The notes: generated by a model not told the origin, from the letters alone. 64,000 nucleotides of DNA from Burkholderiales bacterium (GCA_017880775.1 JADGRQ010000007.1:104451-168450), one strand, 5' to 3'; shown: positions 35,209-44,383, counted from the stretch's first letter. Numbers and translations: made by a program.

Positions 35209-35757
35209 CTATTTCTTTCGCACGGCCGATTTCGGCCGGAATGCGCGCACGACCGACTCGATGGTCTCGACATACGGCCCGCCGATCAGGTCGATGCAGT
35301 AGGGCACGGCGGCGAACACCCCGTCGAGCGTTTCGCTGATCGCTTTGGGCTGGCCCGGCAGGTTGATAATCAGCGCCTTGCCGCGAATCACCGCGACTTG
35401 TCGGGAAAGGATCGCGGTGGGGACGTACTTGAGGCTCACCGAGCGCATCTGTTCGCCGAATCCCGGCATCACCTTGTCGGCGACGGCAAGCGTGGCTTCG
35501 GGTGTGACATCGCGCGGCGCGGGCCCGGTTCCGCCGGTGGTGAGCACCAGGTGGCAGCCAAGCTGGTCGACGAGTTCCTTCAGCGTCGCCTCGATTACGC
35601 CCTGTTCGTCGGGGATCAGGCGCCTTTCGATGCGCCATGGGGAGGCGAGGGCCCGCGCGAACCAGTCGTTGAGCGCAGGCACGCCCTGGTCCTGGTACAC
35701 GCCGCTCGAGGCGCGGTCGGAAATCGAGACGAGGCCGATCAGCAGTTCATCGTTCAT
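35209..35757 (-). CDS. mog: Molybdopterin adenylyltransferase
   Basis: 182-residue MogA-type enzyme that adenylates molybdopterin before molybdenum insertion. Signature blocks are GLVSISDRASSGVYQDQGVP, LTTGGTGPAPRDVTPEA and IINLPGQPKAISETL. The start is MNDELLIGLVSI at 35757; the ORF is open upstream into darP. A cofactor gene is useful context for the molybdenum hydroxylase 15 kb away, although mog is also needed by other molybdoenzymes. It lies 10 bp downstream of darP. Confidence 0.93.
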   Translation of the reverse strand: MNDELLIGLVSISDRASSGVYQDQGVPALNDWFARALASPWRIERRLIPDEQGVIEATLKELVDQLGCHLVLTTGGTGPAPRDVTPEATLAVADKVMPGFGEQMRSVSLKYVPTAILSRQVAVIRGKALIINLPGQPKAISETLDGVFAAVPYCIDLIGGPYVETIESVVRAFRPKSAVRKK

Positions 35758-35767
35758 GTCATGGCAC

Positions 35768-36265
35768 TCAACGGCCGTCTTGCCTGTCTTCGGCGCTTTC
35801 GCGCAGCGCGCGAAACAGTTCGCGGAAGGCGCGCGGCGGCCGGTTTTCCAGCGCTTCCTTGCGCGCATTGCGGATCAGCGCACGCAACGCCTGGAGGTCC
35901 GCTCCGGGCTGCTCGCGCGCGAACTCGGTGAGCGCTTCGTCGTCGGCGAGCAGGCGTTCGCGCCAGCGCTCCAGCGCATGGTGACGGGCCGCGTTCCCGC
36001 GTGACAGGCCCTGCCAGAGCGCCAACTGCTCGCGGATCGGCCCGGGGTCGAGCTCGCGCATCAGCCGTCCGATGTACTGGAACTGGCGCCGCCGCCCTTC
36101 GCGGCTGTTGATGCGCTGCGCCTCGAGCGCGGCGGCGAGCAGGGCTGCGGGCAGGCGCATCGTTGCGAGCTGCTCGGCGGACAGCCCGACCAATTCCGCG
36201 CCGAGCGCCTGCAGCTCGTGCATCTGCTGTTTCTTTTTCGTCTTGCTGGGGGCGGCATCTTCCAT
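35768..36265 (-). CDS. darP: Ribosome-associated protein DarP/YjgA
   Basis: 165 residues. The conserved start is a Lys-rich segment (MEDAAPSKTKKKQQMHELQ), followed by an all-helical DUF615 domain with QRINSREGRRRQFQYIGRLM. DarP/YjgA is a factor for 50S ribosomal subunit assembly. The ATG at 36265 was chosen by family similarity; the 68 upstream codons overlap pmbA in antisense. It is divergent from pmbA with only 22 bp between start codons, a pairing very common in proteobacteria. Confidence 0.93.
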   Translation of the reverse strand: MEDAAPSKTKKKQQMHELQALGAELVGLSAEQLATMRLPAALLAAALEAQRINSREGRRRQFQYIGRLMRELDPGPIREQLALWQGLSRGNAARHHALERWRERLLADDEALTEFAREQPGADLQALRALIRNARKEALENRPPRAFRELFRALRESAEDRQDGR

Positions 36266-36287
36266 CACGCTGATATCATAGCGCGCC

Positions 36288-37643
36288 ATGCCGCAGGCAA
36301 ATCGCTTCACGCATACTCCGGAACGGCTTGCCGAAATCGCGCAGATCGTGCTGGCGCATGCGCGCTCGCTCGGCGCGAGCGGCTGCGAGTGCGAAATCTC
36401 CGAGGGCCAGGGGTTGGGCGTCACGGTGCGCATGGGCAAGGTGGAAACGCTCGAGCACAACCGCGACAAGGGCGTGGCCGTGTCCGTCTACCTTGGCGCG
36501 CGGCCGCACGTTCGGCGCGGCCATGCCAGCACCTCGGACTTCTCGCCGGCGGCGCTGCGCAGCACGGTCGAGGCGGCGGTCGCGATTGCGCGCTTCACCG
36601 CCGAGGACGACTGCGCCGGGTTGCCCGAGCCGGATCTGATCGCCAGCGCGCTGCCGGACCTTGATCTCTACCACCCCTGGCCGATCACGCCGGAAGAGGC
36701 GATCGAGCTTGCGCGGCGCTGCGAATCCGCCGCCTTCGCCGTGAGCCCGAAGGTGAGGAACTCGGAGGGCGCGAGCGTCTCGGCGCAGCACTCGCAGTTC
36801 GTGTTCGCCAATAGCGAGGGCTTCATGGGCGGTTACCCCGCCGCACGGCACATGCTGTCGTGCAGCGTCATCGCGCAGGAGCGCGGCAGGATGCAGCGCG
36901 ACGATTGGTACAGCTCTTCGCGTGTTCCCGAACGCCTCGCCAAAGCCGACGCGCTGGGCCGCTACGCCGCTGAGCGGGCGCTTGCGCGTTTGCGCGCGAA
37001 GAAGCTCGCTACGTGCCAGGCGCCCGTGCTGTTCGAAGCGCCGGCGGCCACCGGCCTGATTGGCCAGTTCGTGTCGGCGGTGAGCGGCGGGAGTCTGTAT
37101 CGCAAGGCGTCGTTCCTGCTCGACAGTCTGGGCAAACAGGTGTTCGCGCGCGGCGTGACCATCGACGAGAAGCCGCTGTTGCCGCGCGGGCTCGCGAGCG
37201 CGCCGTTCGATGCGGAAGGCGTCGCCACGCGCACGCGCGCAGTGGTGAGCGACGGCGTGCTGGAGGGCTATTTCCTCAATTGCTACTCGGCGCGCAAGCT
37301 CGGCACGCAATCGACGGGCAGCGCGGGCGGCAACCATAATCTGATCCTGCGGCCGGGGAGGCGCGACTTTCGCGCCATGCTGCGGGAGATGAACCGCGGG
37401 TTGCTGGTGACCGAGCTGCTCGGCCAGGGCGTGAACATGGTGACCGGAGACTATTCGCGCGGCGCTGCGGGCTACTGGGTGGAAAACGGTGAAATCGCGC
37501 ACCCGGTCGAAGAGATCACGATCGCCGGCAACCTGCGCGACATGTTCAAGGGAATTGCAGCGGTCGGCAACGACATGGTCGTGCGCGGGTCGCGCCATTG
37601 CGGTTCAATCCTGATCGAGAACATGACTATCGCAGGCGATTGA
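36288..37643 (+). CDS. pmbA: Metalloprotease PmbA/TldE
   Basis: 451-residue protein of the TldD/PmbA family, which with TldD processes peptides such as microcin B17 and CcdA. The landmarks are TVRMGKVETLEHNRDKGVAV near the N-terminus, and GSAGGNHNLILRPG, GQGVNMVTGDYSRGAAGYWV and ITIAGNLRDMF near the C-terminus. PmbA itself lacks the HExxxH site of TldD and acts in the heteromeric complex. It is full length. It is divergent from darP. Confidence 0.95.
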   Translation: MPQANRFTHTPERLAEIAQIVLAHARSLGASGCECEISEGQGLGVTVRMGKVETLEHNRDKGVAVSVYLGARPHVRRGHASTSDFSPAALRSTVEAAVAIARFTAEDDCAGLPEPDLIASALPDLDLYHPWPITPEEAIELARRCESAAFAVSPKVRNSEGASVSAQHSQFVFANSEGFMGGYPAARHMLSCSVIAQERGRMQRDDWYSSSRVPERLAKADALGRYAAERALARLRAKKLATCQAPVLFEAPAATGLIGQFVSAVSGGSLYRKASFLLDSLGKQVFARGVTIDEKPLLPRGLASAPFDAEGVATRTRAVVSDGVLEGYFLNCYSARKLGTQSTGSAGGNHNLILRPGRRDFRAMLREMNRGLLVTELLGQGVNMVTGDYSRGAAGYWVENGEIAHPVEEITIAGNLRDMFKGIAAVGNDMVVRGSRHCGSILIENMTIAGD

Positions 37644-37648
37644 ATTCG

Positions 37649-38233
37649 ATGCACCGTCCCGAAGTACTCATGCCCGCCTTTCGTGCCAACGCTTGCGCTT
37701 TCATCCTCCTCATCTGCGCGCTTCCGGCGCTTGCCCAGGGCAAAGGGCCGCGCACGCCTGATGTAATTTTCGTCCCCACGCCGCAGGAGCTGGTCGAGGA
37801 CATGCTGCGCCTCGCCGACGTGCGAAAAGGCGACGTGCTCTTCGACCTGGGCTCGGGCGACGGCCGCATCCCCGTCACGGCGGCAAAGAAGTACGGCGTG
37901 CGCGCGGTCGGCATCGACATCGATCCCGAGCGCATCCGGGAGGCCAACGAGAACGCGAAGAAAAACGGCGTCGAGAAGCTGGTCACGTTCCGCAACGAAG
38001 ACCTGTTTACGGCGGATTTCCGGGAGGCGAGCGTAGTCACGCTCTACCTGCTGCCGGAGTTGAACGTGAAACTGCGCCCGCGCTTGTGGGCGGAACTCAA
38101 GCCGGGTACGCGGATCGTGTCGCACCAGTTCGACATGGGCGACTGGCTGCCGGAGAAGAAGCTCGAGTCGAATGGCCGTCTGGTCTATTTCTGGACGATC
38201 CCGGAGAGGAAAAAGCCTAGCGCAACTCGCTGA
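37649..38233 (+). CDS. Exported class I SAM-dependent methyltransferase-like protein
   Basis: 194 residues. The N-terminus (ANACAFILLICALPALAQG) is a good Sec signal peptide, cleaved near ALAQ. The remainder is a Rossmann methyltransferase domain with motif I DLGSGDGRIPVTAA, then GIDIDPERI. The domain order is complete, but an exported SAM-dependent enzyme is odd because SAM is not expected in the periplasm. Related proteins are common in betaproteobacteria with unknown function. The start may be 37649 or 37670. Its end overlaps the convergent hydrolase gene by 17 bp. Confidence 0.8.
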   Translation: MHRPEVLMPAFRANACAFILLICALPALAQGKGPRTPDVIFVPTPQELVEDMLRLADVRKGDVLFDLGSGDGRIPVTAAKKYGVRAVGIDIDPERIREANENAKKNGVEKLVTFRNEDLFTADFREASVVTLYLLPELNVKLRPRLWAELKPGTRIVSHQFDMGDWLPEKKLESNGRLVYFWTIPERKKPSATR

Positions 38234-39044
38234 GCCAGTCGTTCACCGCATCCCAGTATTCGCGCCGCCATTCCACCCTGCGGTGGCCGGTGCCGGGGAT
38301 ACGCACGAGTCTCTTCTCTCCGGCCCAAAGCCCGGCGAGGCGCTCGCCGTGTTCGGGCGGCGTGACGTCGTCATCCTCCGCGATCAGGAACAGGGCCGGC
38401 GTGTGGATGTCCGGAGCCAGCGCCGCGGCATCGTAGCGGCCGTCGGCGATCAGGCCGATCGGAAGGAAAGGAAAGCGTTGGCTGCCGATCGCGGCGAGGC
38501 TGTCGATCGGTGTGGCGAGGATCAATGAGCGCACCGGGCGCTCTGCGGCGAGATGCACCGCGACGGCCGATCCGAGGCTGCGCCCAAGTACGACTATCCG
38601 CGATGCATCCACGTCGGGGCGTGCCGCCGCGTAGTCGAAAATCAGCTTCGCGTCCGCATACAGCGCGCGCTCGCTTGGCTCGCCCTCCGATGTTCCGTAG
38701 CCGCGGTAGTTGACGATCAGCCAGCCCCAGTCTTCGGCCTTCGGTGGCCAGTGCAGCATCCATGAGCCTTCGCGCGCGACGCCGCCGAAAACGATCACCA
38801 GCGGGAATTTTGCGGCGCCCTTCGGCTTCTGCAGCCAGCCGCGGACGCGCACGCCTTCCTGCGCGGTGATTTCCACGCGCTCGATGTTGGCGAGGCGCTT
38901 CTCCATCGCCGCGAGCGCGGCAGCGTCGGCGGGCCGCGGCCGGAACAGGAACTTCTGCTCGAGCGGCTCGAACATCGCCGCGCAGCTGGCCAGCAGGGCG
39001 GGCACGAACAGGGCGGCGAGGGCGATGCGCAGGTGGGAGATCAC
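38217..39044 (-). CDS. Alpha/beta hydrolase lipoprotein
   Basis: 275 residues with a lipoprotein signal (ALLASCAAMF). The hydrolase fold follows: the oxyanion segment FGGVAREGSW and NYRGYGTSEGEPS, the nucleophile elbow LGRSLGSAVA, an acid in EDDDVTPPEH and a histidine in GTGHRRVEW. It resembles BEM46-like hydrolases (COG1073). The substrate is unknown. It is divergent from the truncated DsbA-family gene. Confidence 0.85.
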   Translation of the reverse strand: MISHLRIALAALFVPALLASCAAMFEPLEQKFLFRPRPADAAALAAMEKRLANIERVEITAQEGVRVRGWLQKPKGAAKFPLVIVFGGVAREGSWMLHWPPKAEDWGWLIVNYRGYGTSEGEPSERALYADAKLIFDYAAARPDVDASRIVVLGRSLGSAVAVHLAAERPVRSLILATPIDSLAAIGSQRFPFLPIGLIADGRYDAAALAPDIHTPALFLIAEDDDVTPPEHGERLAGLWAGEKRLVRIPGTGHRRVEWRREYWDAVNDWLSELR

Positions 39045-39123
39045 GCGGTTTCGACCGGCGGCCGGTGTGCGAGTTCAGCCGACAGGGTACACTCGCGGCG
39101 AATTTTGGCACGGAGATCCCCGC

Positions 39124-39456
39124 ATGGCCACGCCCGTACGCATCGATGTCGTCTCCGACGTGATCTGCCCGTGGTGCTTCATCGGCAAGCGCCGGCTGGA
39201 GAAGGCGCTCGGCCAGTTGAACGGAGAGATCGATACCCGCATTACGTGGCTGCCGTTCCAGCTCAATCCAGAGATGCCCATAGGGGGGATTGCGCGCACG
39301 CAATACCGCGAGCAGAAGTTCGGCAGCCTCGAGCGTTCGCGCGCGCTCAATGCGCGCGTCTCCGCGGAATTCATCATCAACCGGAAATACGGAGTCTCCG
39401 GCGCCCAGCCGCCGGAGGCGATCGTTCAGGCGATCAGGCAAGCCGTAACGGCGTAG
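39124..39456 (+). pseudogene. DsbA-family (FrnE-type) oxidoreductase with an internal in-frame deletion
   Basis: The 110-residue frame starts like a normal FrnE protein, with the thioredoxin-type site VVSDVICPWCFIGKRRLEKA (CPWC) and FQLNPEMP, up to KFGSLERSRALNARV. It then jumps directly to EFIINRKYGVSGAQPPE, the usual C-terminal end. FrnE proteins are about 210 residues, so roughly 100 residues (the helical insertion domain and part of the thioredoxin fold) are missing although the frame is kept. The product is unlikely to fold as an oxidoreductase, so I call it a remnant. It lies between the lipoprotein hydrolase and coxG. Confidence 0.75.
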
Positions 39457-39481
39457 TCAGACACGCGCGAAGGACCACGGG

Positions 39482-40069
39482 CTAGAACAGCATAACCAGC
39501 GCGACGACGAACACCACCAACGCCGTGGCGGCAAGCCAGCGCAGCGTCGCATCCGCGATTTTCGGCTTGTCCGGATCATCGGCTACCGGCGCGGGTTGGT
39601 GCTCGTCGTGCGCGGCGGCGCTCGGATGCAGGCTCGCCATCTTCGCGTTGAAGGCGCTGAAGAAATCGTTGGCAAGTTTGCCGGCAGCGGCATCGATCAG
39701 GCGCGAGCCGATCTGTGCGAGCTTGCCCCCGACATTGGCCTTCACCTGATAGACGAGCCTGGTGCCCTCGCCTTCAGGGGAGAGTTGCACCTTCGCGCCG
39801 CCCTTGCCAAAACCGGCCGCGCCGCCCTGGCCATCGAAGGCGATCGAATACGAGTTTGGCGGATCGAGGTCCGAGATCATCAGCTTGCCCCGGAATTTCG
39901 CCGCAACCGGCCCGATGCGCGCGGTCATTCCGATCGTGTACGCCGACTCCGAGACCCGGTCGATGGTTTCGCAGCCTGGTACGCAGGCCTTCAGCATTTC
40001 CGGGTCGTTGAGCGCCTTCCAGGTGTCGGCTTGCGATGCGGGGATCAGCTGCTCGCCGCTCATCTCCAT
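39482..40069 (-). CDS. coxG: CoxG-family SRPBCC protein with C-terminal membrane anchor
   Basis: 195 residues. The SRPBCC domain begins with GEQLIPASQADTWKALNDPE, and the family signature CVPGCETI is present. A Pro/Asp-rich linker and a C-terminal hydrophobic helix (WLAATALVVFVVALVMLF) follow. CoxG recruits carbon-monoxide-dehydrogenase-type molybdenum hydroxylases to the membrane. It is third in the coxD-coxE-coxG run. Confidence 0.9.
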   Translation of the reverse strand: MEMSGEQLIPASQADTWKALNDPEMLKACVPGCETIDRVSESAYTIGMTARIGPVAAKFRGKLMISDLDPPNSYSIAFDGQGGAAGFGKGGAKVQLSPEGEGTRLVYQVKANVGGKLAQIGSRLIDAAAGKLANDFFSAFNAKMASLHPSAAAHDEHQPAPVADDPDKPKIADATLRWLAATALVVFVVALVMLF

Positions 40070-40082
40070 CGTGATTCTCCGG

Positions 40083-41306
40083 TCAGTGCAGCTTGCGTTC
40101 TGCCCGGCGCACGGGCTCGGTCAGGGTCTTGGCCAACTGTGTCAGGCTCTGCAGATTATGCACCGGCAGGAAGTAGTCCACGTAGGGCAGCATGGCACGC
40201 ACGCCTGCGGGCTTGGCTTCGAAGCGATCGTAGCGCAGCAGGGGATTCAACCAGATGAACTGCCGGCAGGACCGGGAGATCCGCTCCATTTCTTCGGAGA
40301 GCCCGTCGCCGGCCTCGCGGTCAAGCCCGTCAGACACCAGCAGAACGCAGGCATTCTGCCCGAGCGTGCGGCGCGCCCAGCGCCAGTTGAATTCATGCAG
40401 GCATACGCCGATGCGCGTGCCGCCCGACCAGTCCTTGATCGCATCGGCGACGCGGCGCATCGCCACGTCGACGTCGCGGTGGCGCAGCGCCCGCGTGATG
40501 TTGGTGAGGCGCGTGCCGAACACGAACACGCTCACCCGGTCGCGGTCGTTGGTGATGGCATGCAGGAAGTGCAGGAACATGCGCGAGTACGGGTTCATCG
40601 AGCCTGAGATGTCGCACAGCACAACCAGCGGCGGGTGCAGCCTGCGCGGCGCGGAGCGGGTGAGTTCCACCAGCTCGCCCGACTCGCGCAAGGACGCCTT
40701 CAGGGTCGCGCGCATGTCGATGCGCGCCCCGCGCTGCGCCGCTGAAAAGCGCCGCGTCAGGATATCGCGCAGCGGAAGCCGCAATTCGGCGATCGCCTTC
40801 TTCGCCTCGGCCAGCTCCGCAGCGGTCATGGTGTCGAAATCCATGCGCTGCAGCACTTCGCGCGAGGAAAACGTCAGCCGGGCGTCGAGCTCGACCTCCT
40901 CCTCGTTCGGCTTCGGCTCGGCCTCCTCCTGCTTCTGACCGAACAGCGCATCGGTGAGCCGCTGGCTCTGCTCCTGCTCGGGTTTCGCCGCGCGGCCATA
41001 GGTCTTGGGCAGCAGCAACTGCATCATCTTTTCGGCGAGCTTCGGGTCGCGCCAGAACAGCGCGAAGGTCTGGTCGAAGATCGCTCGGTGCTGTTCGCGC
41101 GACAGCAGCAGCGCCGACAGCGACCAGTAGAAATCGTCGCGCCCGCGTGCGGAACTCAGGAAGCCCGGCAGCGAGAGCGCCTCGACGCAGTCGATCACGC
41201 GATCGGGGCCGACCGGCAAGCCGGCCTCGCGCAGCAGGCGCGCGAAATGCATGACGTTCTCCGCGAGCTTGCCGCGCGCGCTGGCGAGGTCGTGGGACGG
41301 CAGCAC
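40083..41306 (-). CDS. coxE: CoxE-like von Willebrand factor A protein
   Basis: About 407 residues. The C-terminal half is a VWA domain with the MIDAS motif DISGSMNPYSRM and a later FGTRLTNIT. CoxE acts with the MoxR-type ATPase CoxD in inserting the copper/sulfur part of the CO dehydrogenase active site or, more generally, in maturing these hydroxylases. The GTG at 41306 lies 20 bases after the coxD stop. The ORF runs on upstream, antisense-like and inside coxD, so the start is an estimate. Confidence 0.88.
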   Translation of the reverse strand: MLPSHDLASARGKLAENVMHFARLLREAGLPVGPDRVIDCVEALSLPGFLSSARGRDDFYWSLSALLLSREQHRAIFDQTFALFWRDPKLAEKMMQLLLPKTYGRAAKPEQEQSQRLTDALFGQKQEEAEPKPNEEEVELDARLTFSSREVLQRMDFDTMTAAELAEAKKAIAELRLPLRDILTRRFSAAQRGARIDMRATLKASLRESGELVELTRSAPRRLHPPLVVLCDISGSMNPYSRMFLHFLHAITNDRDRVSVFVFGTRLTNITRALRHRDVDVAMRRVADAIKDWSGGTRIGVCLHEFNWRWARRTLGQNACVLLVSDGLDREAGDGLSEEMERISRSCRQFIWLNPLLRYDRFEAKPAGVRAMLPYVDYFLPVHNLQSLTQLAKTLTEPVRRAERKLH

Positions 41307-41326
41307 GGCGGGGCCGGGCGCGGGTG

Positions 41327-42241
41327 CTAGGCCGTGATGGCCGACTTGACCTCGGCGACCAGGCGCGCGGCCTCCTCGCCGGCGACGCGCTCGATGTCGT
41401 CCTGGTACTTGAGCAGCACGCCGAGGGTGTTGTTGACCGTGTCCGGGTCGAGCGCGAGCTTGTCGAGCGCCACCAGCGCATTGGCCCAGTCGATGGTCTC
41501 GGCGACGCCCGGCAACTTGAACAGGTCCACCGAACGCAGCCGCTGCACGAAGGCCACCACCTCGCGCGACAGGCCTTCGGCGGCGCGCGGCGCCTTGCGC
41601 CGGACGATATCCAGCTCGCGCTCGGCGCTCGGGTAATCGACCCAGTGGTACAGGCACCGGCGCTTGACCGCGTCATGGATCTCACGCGTGCGGTTCGAGG
41701 TGACCACCACCACCGGCGTCTCGGCCGCCTTGATGGTGCCGATCTCGGGAATCGTGATCTGGAAATCGGAAAGCACCTCCAGCAGATAGGCCTCGAACGG
41801 CTCGTCGGCGCGATCCAGCTCGTCGATCAACAGAACCGGTGCCGCGCCTTTCTTGCCTTCCAGCGCGCGCAACAGCGGCCGCTTGACCAGGAAGCGCTCG
41901 GAAAAGATGTCGGACGCCATCTTTTCCCGCGAGTTCTCGCCCGCGGCCTCCGCGAGGCGGATCTCGATCATCTGGCGCGAATAGTTCCACTCGTAGGCGG
42001 CTTGCGCGATGTCGAGGCCTTCGTAGCACTGCAGCCGGATCAGTTCGCGGCCCAGGCTTGCGGCGAGCACTTTGGCGATCTCGGTCTTGCCCACGCCGGC
42101 TTCGCCTTCGAGGAACAGCGGACGCTGCATCGCGAGCGAGAGAAATACCGAGGTCGCGAGGCTGCGGTCGGCAACGTAATCGGCGCGCGCAAGCAGCTCC
42201 TGCGCGGCGTCGATCGAGGCGGGAAGGGGCGAGGGCATCAT
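41327..42241 (-). CDS. coxD: CoxD-like MoxR-family AAA+ ATPase
   Basis: 304-residue AAA+ ATPase. Walker A is EGEAGVGKTEIAK and Walker B is VLLIDELDRADEPFEAYLLE. Sensor 1 lies in VVVVTSNRTREIHDAVKRR, and the arginine pattern matches the MoxR subgroup. It works with CoxE as a maturation chaperone for the molybdenum hydroxylase. Its start is divergent from the SDR gene with about 70 bp between them. Only coxE and coxG follow it on this transcript; coxSLM lie 7 kb away on the same strand. Confidence 0.92.
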   Translation of the reverse strand: MMPSPLPASIDAAQELLARADYVADRSLATSVFLSLAMQRPLFLEGEAGVGKTEIAKVLAASLGRELIRLQCYEGLDIAQAAYEWNYSRQMIEIRLAEAAGENSREKMASDIFSERFLVKRPLLRALEGKKGAAPVLLIDELDRADEPFEAYLLEVLSDFQITIPEIGTIKAAETPVVVVTSNRTREIHDAVKRRCLYHWVDYPSAERELDIVRRKAPRAAEGLSREVVAFVQRLRSVDLFKLPGVAETIDWANALVALDKLALDPDTVNNTLGVLLKYQDDIERVAGEEAARLVAEVKSAITA

Positions 42242-42309
42242 GGATTCGGGCGGGCAAAACGTTATTCTAATCGGTATGCTATGGCTGAACGGGCGACGAA
42301 GGGGGGCAG

Positions 42310-43080
42310 ATGGCGAACAAATTGTTTTCAGGCGAAACTGCGCTGGTCACGGGCGCCGGCAACGGCATCGGCCGCGCAATCGCGCTCGGCCTTGCGCGCG
42401 AGGGCGCGAAGCTGCTGCTTGCGGAAGTCGATCCGGCGCGGGGTGAGGCGGTTCTTGCGGCAGTGAAGGCGGAAAGCGGAACAGCCGAGTTCATCCAATG
42501 CGATCTTTCGGTCCGTGGCGAGGCCGAGCGGCTGGTCGGGGAAGCAATCGGCCGCCTCGGCCGCGTGGCGATGCTGGTGCACGGCGCGAGCCCGCCGCGC
42601 CACGAGAAGGACACGCTGATGAGCGTGAGCGACGAAACCTGGGACGCGATGCACGAGGTGAATCTGCGTTCGGGCTTCGTGCTCGGCCGTGGACTGGCCC
42701 GCCACATGATCGACGCGAAGATCCGCGGCCGCATGCTCTACCTCACGTCGCTGCATTCGGGCACGCCGCGCAACCTGCCCCACTACGCGACCGCAAAGGC
42801 AGGCATGGTTATGCTGGTGAAGGAGCTCGCCAAGGCGCTCGGCGCGCACGGCATCCGCGTCAACGCGCTGGTGCCCGGCGCCGTCGCGGCCGGGGGCTTC
42901 AAGCCCAGCCCCGACCTCGCGGCGAAGATTCCGCTCGGACGGCTTGCGACGGCAGACGATATCGCCGCAATGGGCGTCGCGTTGATGAGCGAGCGGTACG
43001 CGGGCTATGTCACCGGCGCCGAGATCGTGGTCGACGGGGGGTTGTCGCTCTACAACTGGTTCGCACCCGCGCTTGCCTGA
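42310..43080 (+). CDS. SDR family oxidoreductase
   Basis: 256 residues. The NAD(P) motif is TGAGNGIGRAIALGLAREGA. The catalytic serine is in YLTSLHSG, and Y-x3-K in HYATAKAGMVML. The expected NAG motif is changed to VHGASPPRH. The product is an unknown 3-hydroxyacyl or secondary-alcohol dehydrogenase. It is followed by an ABM-domain gene with a strong ribosome site. The pair faces coxD head-on, so a shared regulatory region is likely. Confidence 0.87.
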   Translation: MANKLFSGETALVTGAGNGIGRAIALGLAREGAKLLLAEVDPARGEAVLAAVKAESGTAEFIQCDLSVRGEAERLVGEAIGRLGRVAMLVHGASPPRHEKDTLMSVSDETWDAMHEVNLRSGFVLGRGLARHMIDAKIRGRMLYLTSLHSGTPRNLPHYATAKAGMVMLVKELAKALGAHGIRVNALVPGAVAAGGFKPSPDLAAKIPLGRLATADDIAAMGVALMSERYAGYVTGAEIVVDGGLSLYNWFAPALA

Positions 43081-43130
43081 ACGACGCGGGCGGGCGCAGC
43101 ATGTGCCATGACAAGGAGGAGCGACCACCA

Positions 43131-43439
43131 ATGATCCACGTTCTCGCAGTCATCACCGCGAAGCCGGGAATGCGCGACGCGATCCTGCAGTCATTTCGCG
43201 CCAATGTTCCCGCCGTCAAGGCCGAGAAGGGATGCATCGAGTATGGAGCCGCGATCGACGCGGAAAATGCCCCGGCGTTGCAGACGAAATGGGGTCCCGA
43301 GACCTTTCTCGTGATTGAGAAGTGGGAAAGCATTGACGCGCTGAAGGCGCACGCGGTCGCGCCGCACATGGCGGCCTATGCAGGCAAGACGCGGGAAATG
43401 ATCGCGAGCCGCGTGATCCATATCCTGTCGCCGGCTTAA
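43131..43439 (+). CDS. Antibiotic biosynthesis monooxygenase (ABM) domain protein
   Basis: 102-residue dimeric ferredoxin-like fold: MIHVLAVITAKPGMRDAIL, KGCIEYGAAIDAENAP and FLVIEKWESIDALKAHAVAP. Members act as small oxygenases or quinol-type enzymes; the exact reaction here is unknown. AAGGAGGA at 43112-43119 decides the ATG at 43131. It follows the SDR gene by 50 bp. Confidence 0.88.
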   Translation: MIHVLAVITAKPGMRDAILQSFRANVPAVKAEKGCIEYGAAIDAENAPALQTKWGPETFLVIEKWESIDALKAHAVAPHMAAYAGKTREMIASRVIHILSPA

Positions 43440-43461
43440 CGACCGGCGCACAGTCCGTGCG

Positions 43462-44370
43462 CTACAACTGCACACAAAGCACCACCAGCCCGACGATCAG
43501 CAACGCCATGCCCATGCCCTCGAGCACGGAAATACGCTCGCCGAACATGCGCCGCGCGATCGCGTAACTGAACAGCACTTCGATCATGCCGAGCGCGCGC
43601 ACGTCCGCGGCGTTCCTCATCGCGAACGCGGTGAACCAGCCCGCTGATGCGGCCGCGCCCATCAGACCCGCGAGCACCGACATTCGCCACGCGCCCAGCA
43701 CCGCAGCCAAGCCTTTCCTCTGGCGTACGTAGAGGTACCCGCCGAGCAGCACGCTCTGGATCGTCTGCGCCCACACCAGCGCATACGCGCCCGCGGCCGC
43801 CGGGTTCGGTTCGCCGAGCGCCACCGTGGCGCCGCGGTAGCCGATCGCAGCTACCGCGAACAGCGAGCCCGAGCCGATGCCGAAAATCGCTGCCTGCGAA
43901 AGCCAAGTGTCGCCGGGAGCGTTATTCGCATTCTTTGCCGATAGCAGTACCACGCCGGTCGTCGCGATCACGATGGCGATTGCGGAGGCAACCGTCACCG
44001 CTTCGCCGAGCAGCACCACGGCAAATACCGCCACCTGCAGCACCTCGGTCTTGGAATATGCCGAGGCCACCGCAAAGTTGGTGCGCTCCATCGCCGCGAG
44101 CAGTAGCGCGGTGGCGAGAATCTGGCTCACCCCGCCGACCGAGACCCACACGAAGAAGGCGGGAGATGCCGGGGGAAGCGGCGTGCCCGAATAGCCCATC
44201 ACCACGGCAAGCCAAAGCGCCGCGAACGGCAATCCATAGATGAAGCGCACCAGCGTCGCTGGTAGCGTGCCGTGCGCCTTGGTCAGGCTTTTCTGCGCGG
44301 CATTGCGCACGGTCTGCGCAAACGCGGCCCAGAGCACGATCGGGACCCAGAGCCAGGCGGTCGATGACAT
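43462..44370 (-). CDS. DMT-superfamily (EamA) transporter
   Basis: 302 residues and ten hydrophobic helices in two EamA repeats; the first starts at LWVPIVLWAAFAQTVRNAAQ and the second at LGEPNPAAAGAYALVWAQ. The substrate cannot be read from the sequence. It follows another EamA gene by 13 bp and closes the minus-strand run of the molybdenum-hydroxylase locus. Confidence 0.87.
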   Translation of the reverse strand: MSSTAWLWVPIVLWAAFAQTVRNAAQKSLTKAHGTLPATLVRFIYGLPFAALWLAVVMGYSGTPLPPASPAFFVWVSVGGVSQILATALLLAAMERTNFAVASAYSKTEVLQVAVFAVVLLGEAVTVASAIAIVIATTGVVLLSAKNANNAPGDTWLSQAAIFGIGSGSLFAVAAIGYRGATVALGEPNPAAAGAYALVWAQTIQSVLLGGYLYVRQRKGLAAVLGAWRMSVLAGLMGAAASAGWFTAFAMRNAADVRALGMIEVLFSYAIARRMFGERISVLEGMGMALLIVGLVVLCVQL

Positions 44371-44383
44371 GGCGGCTCGCGCG

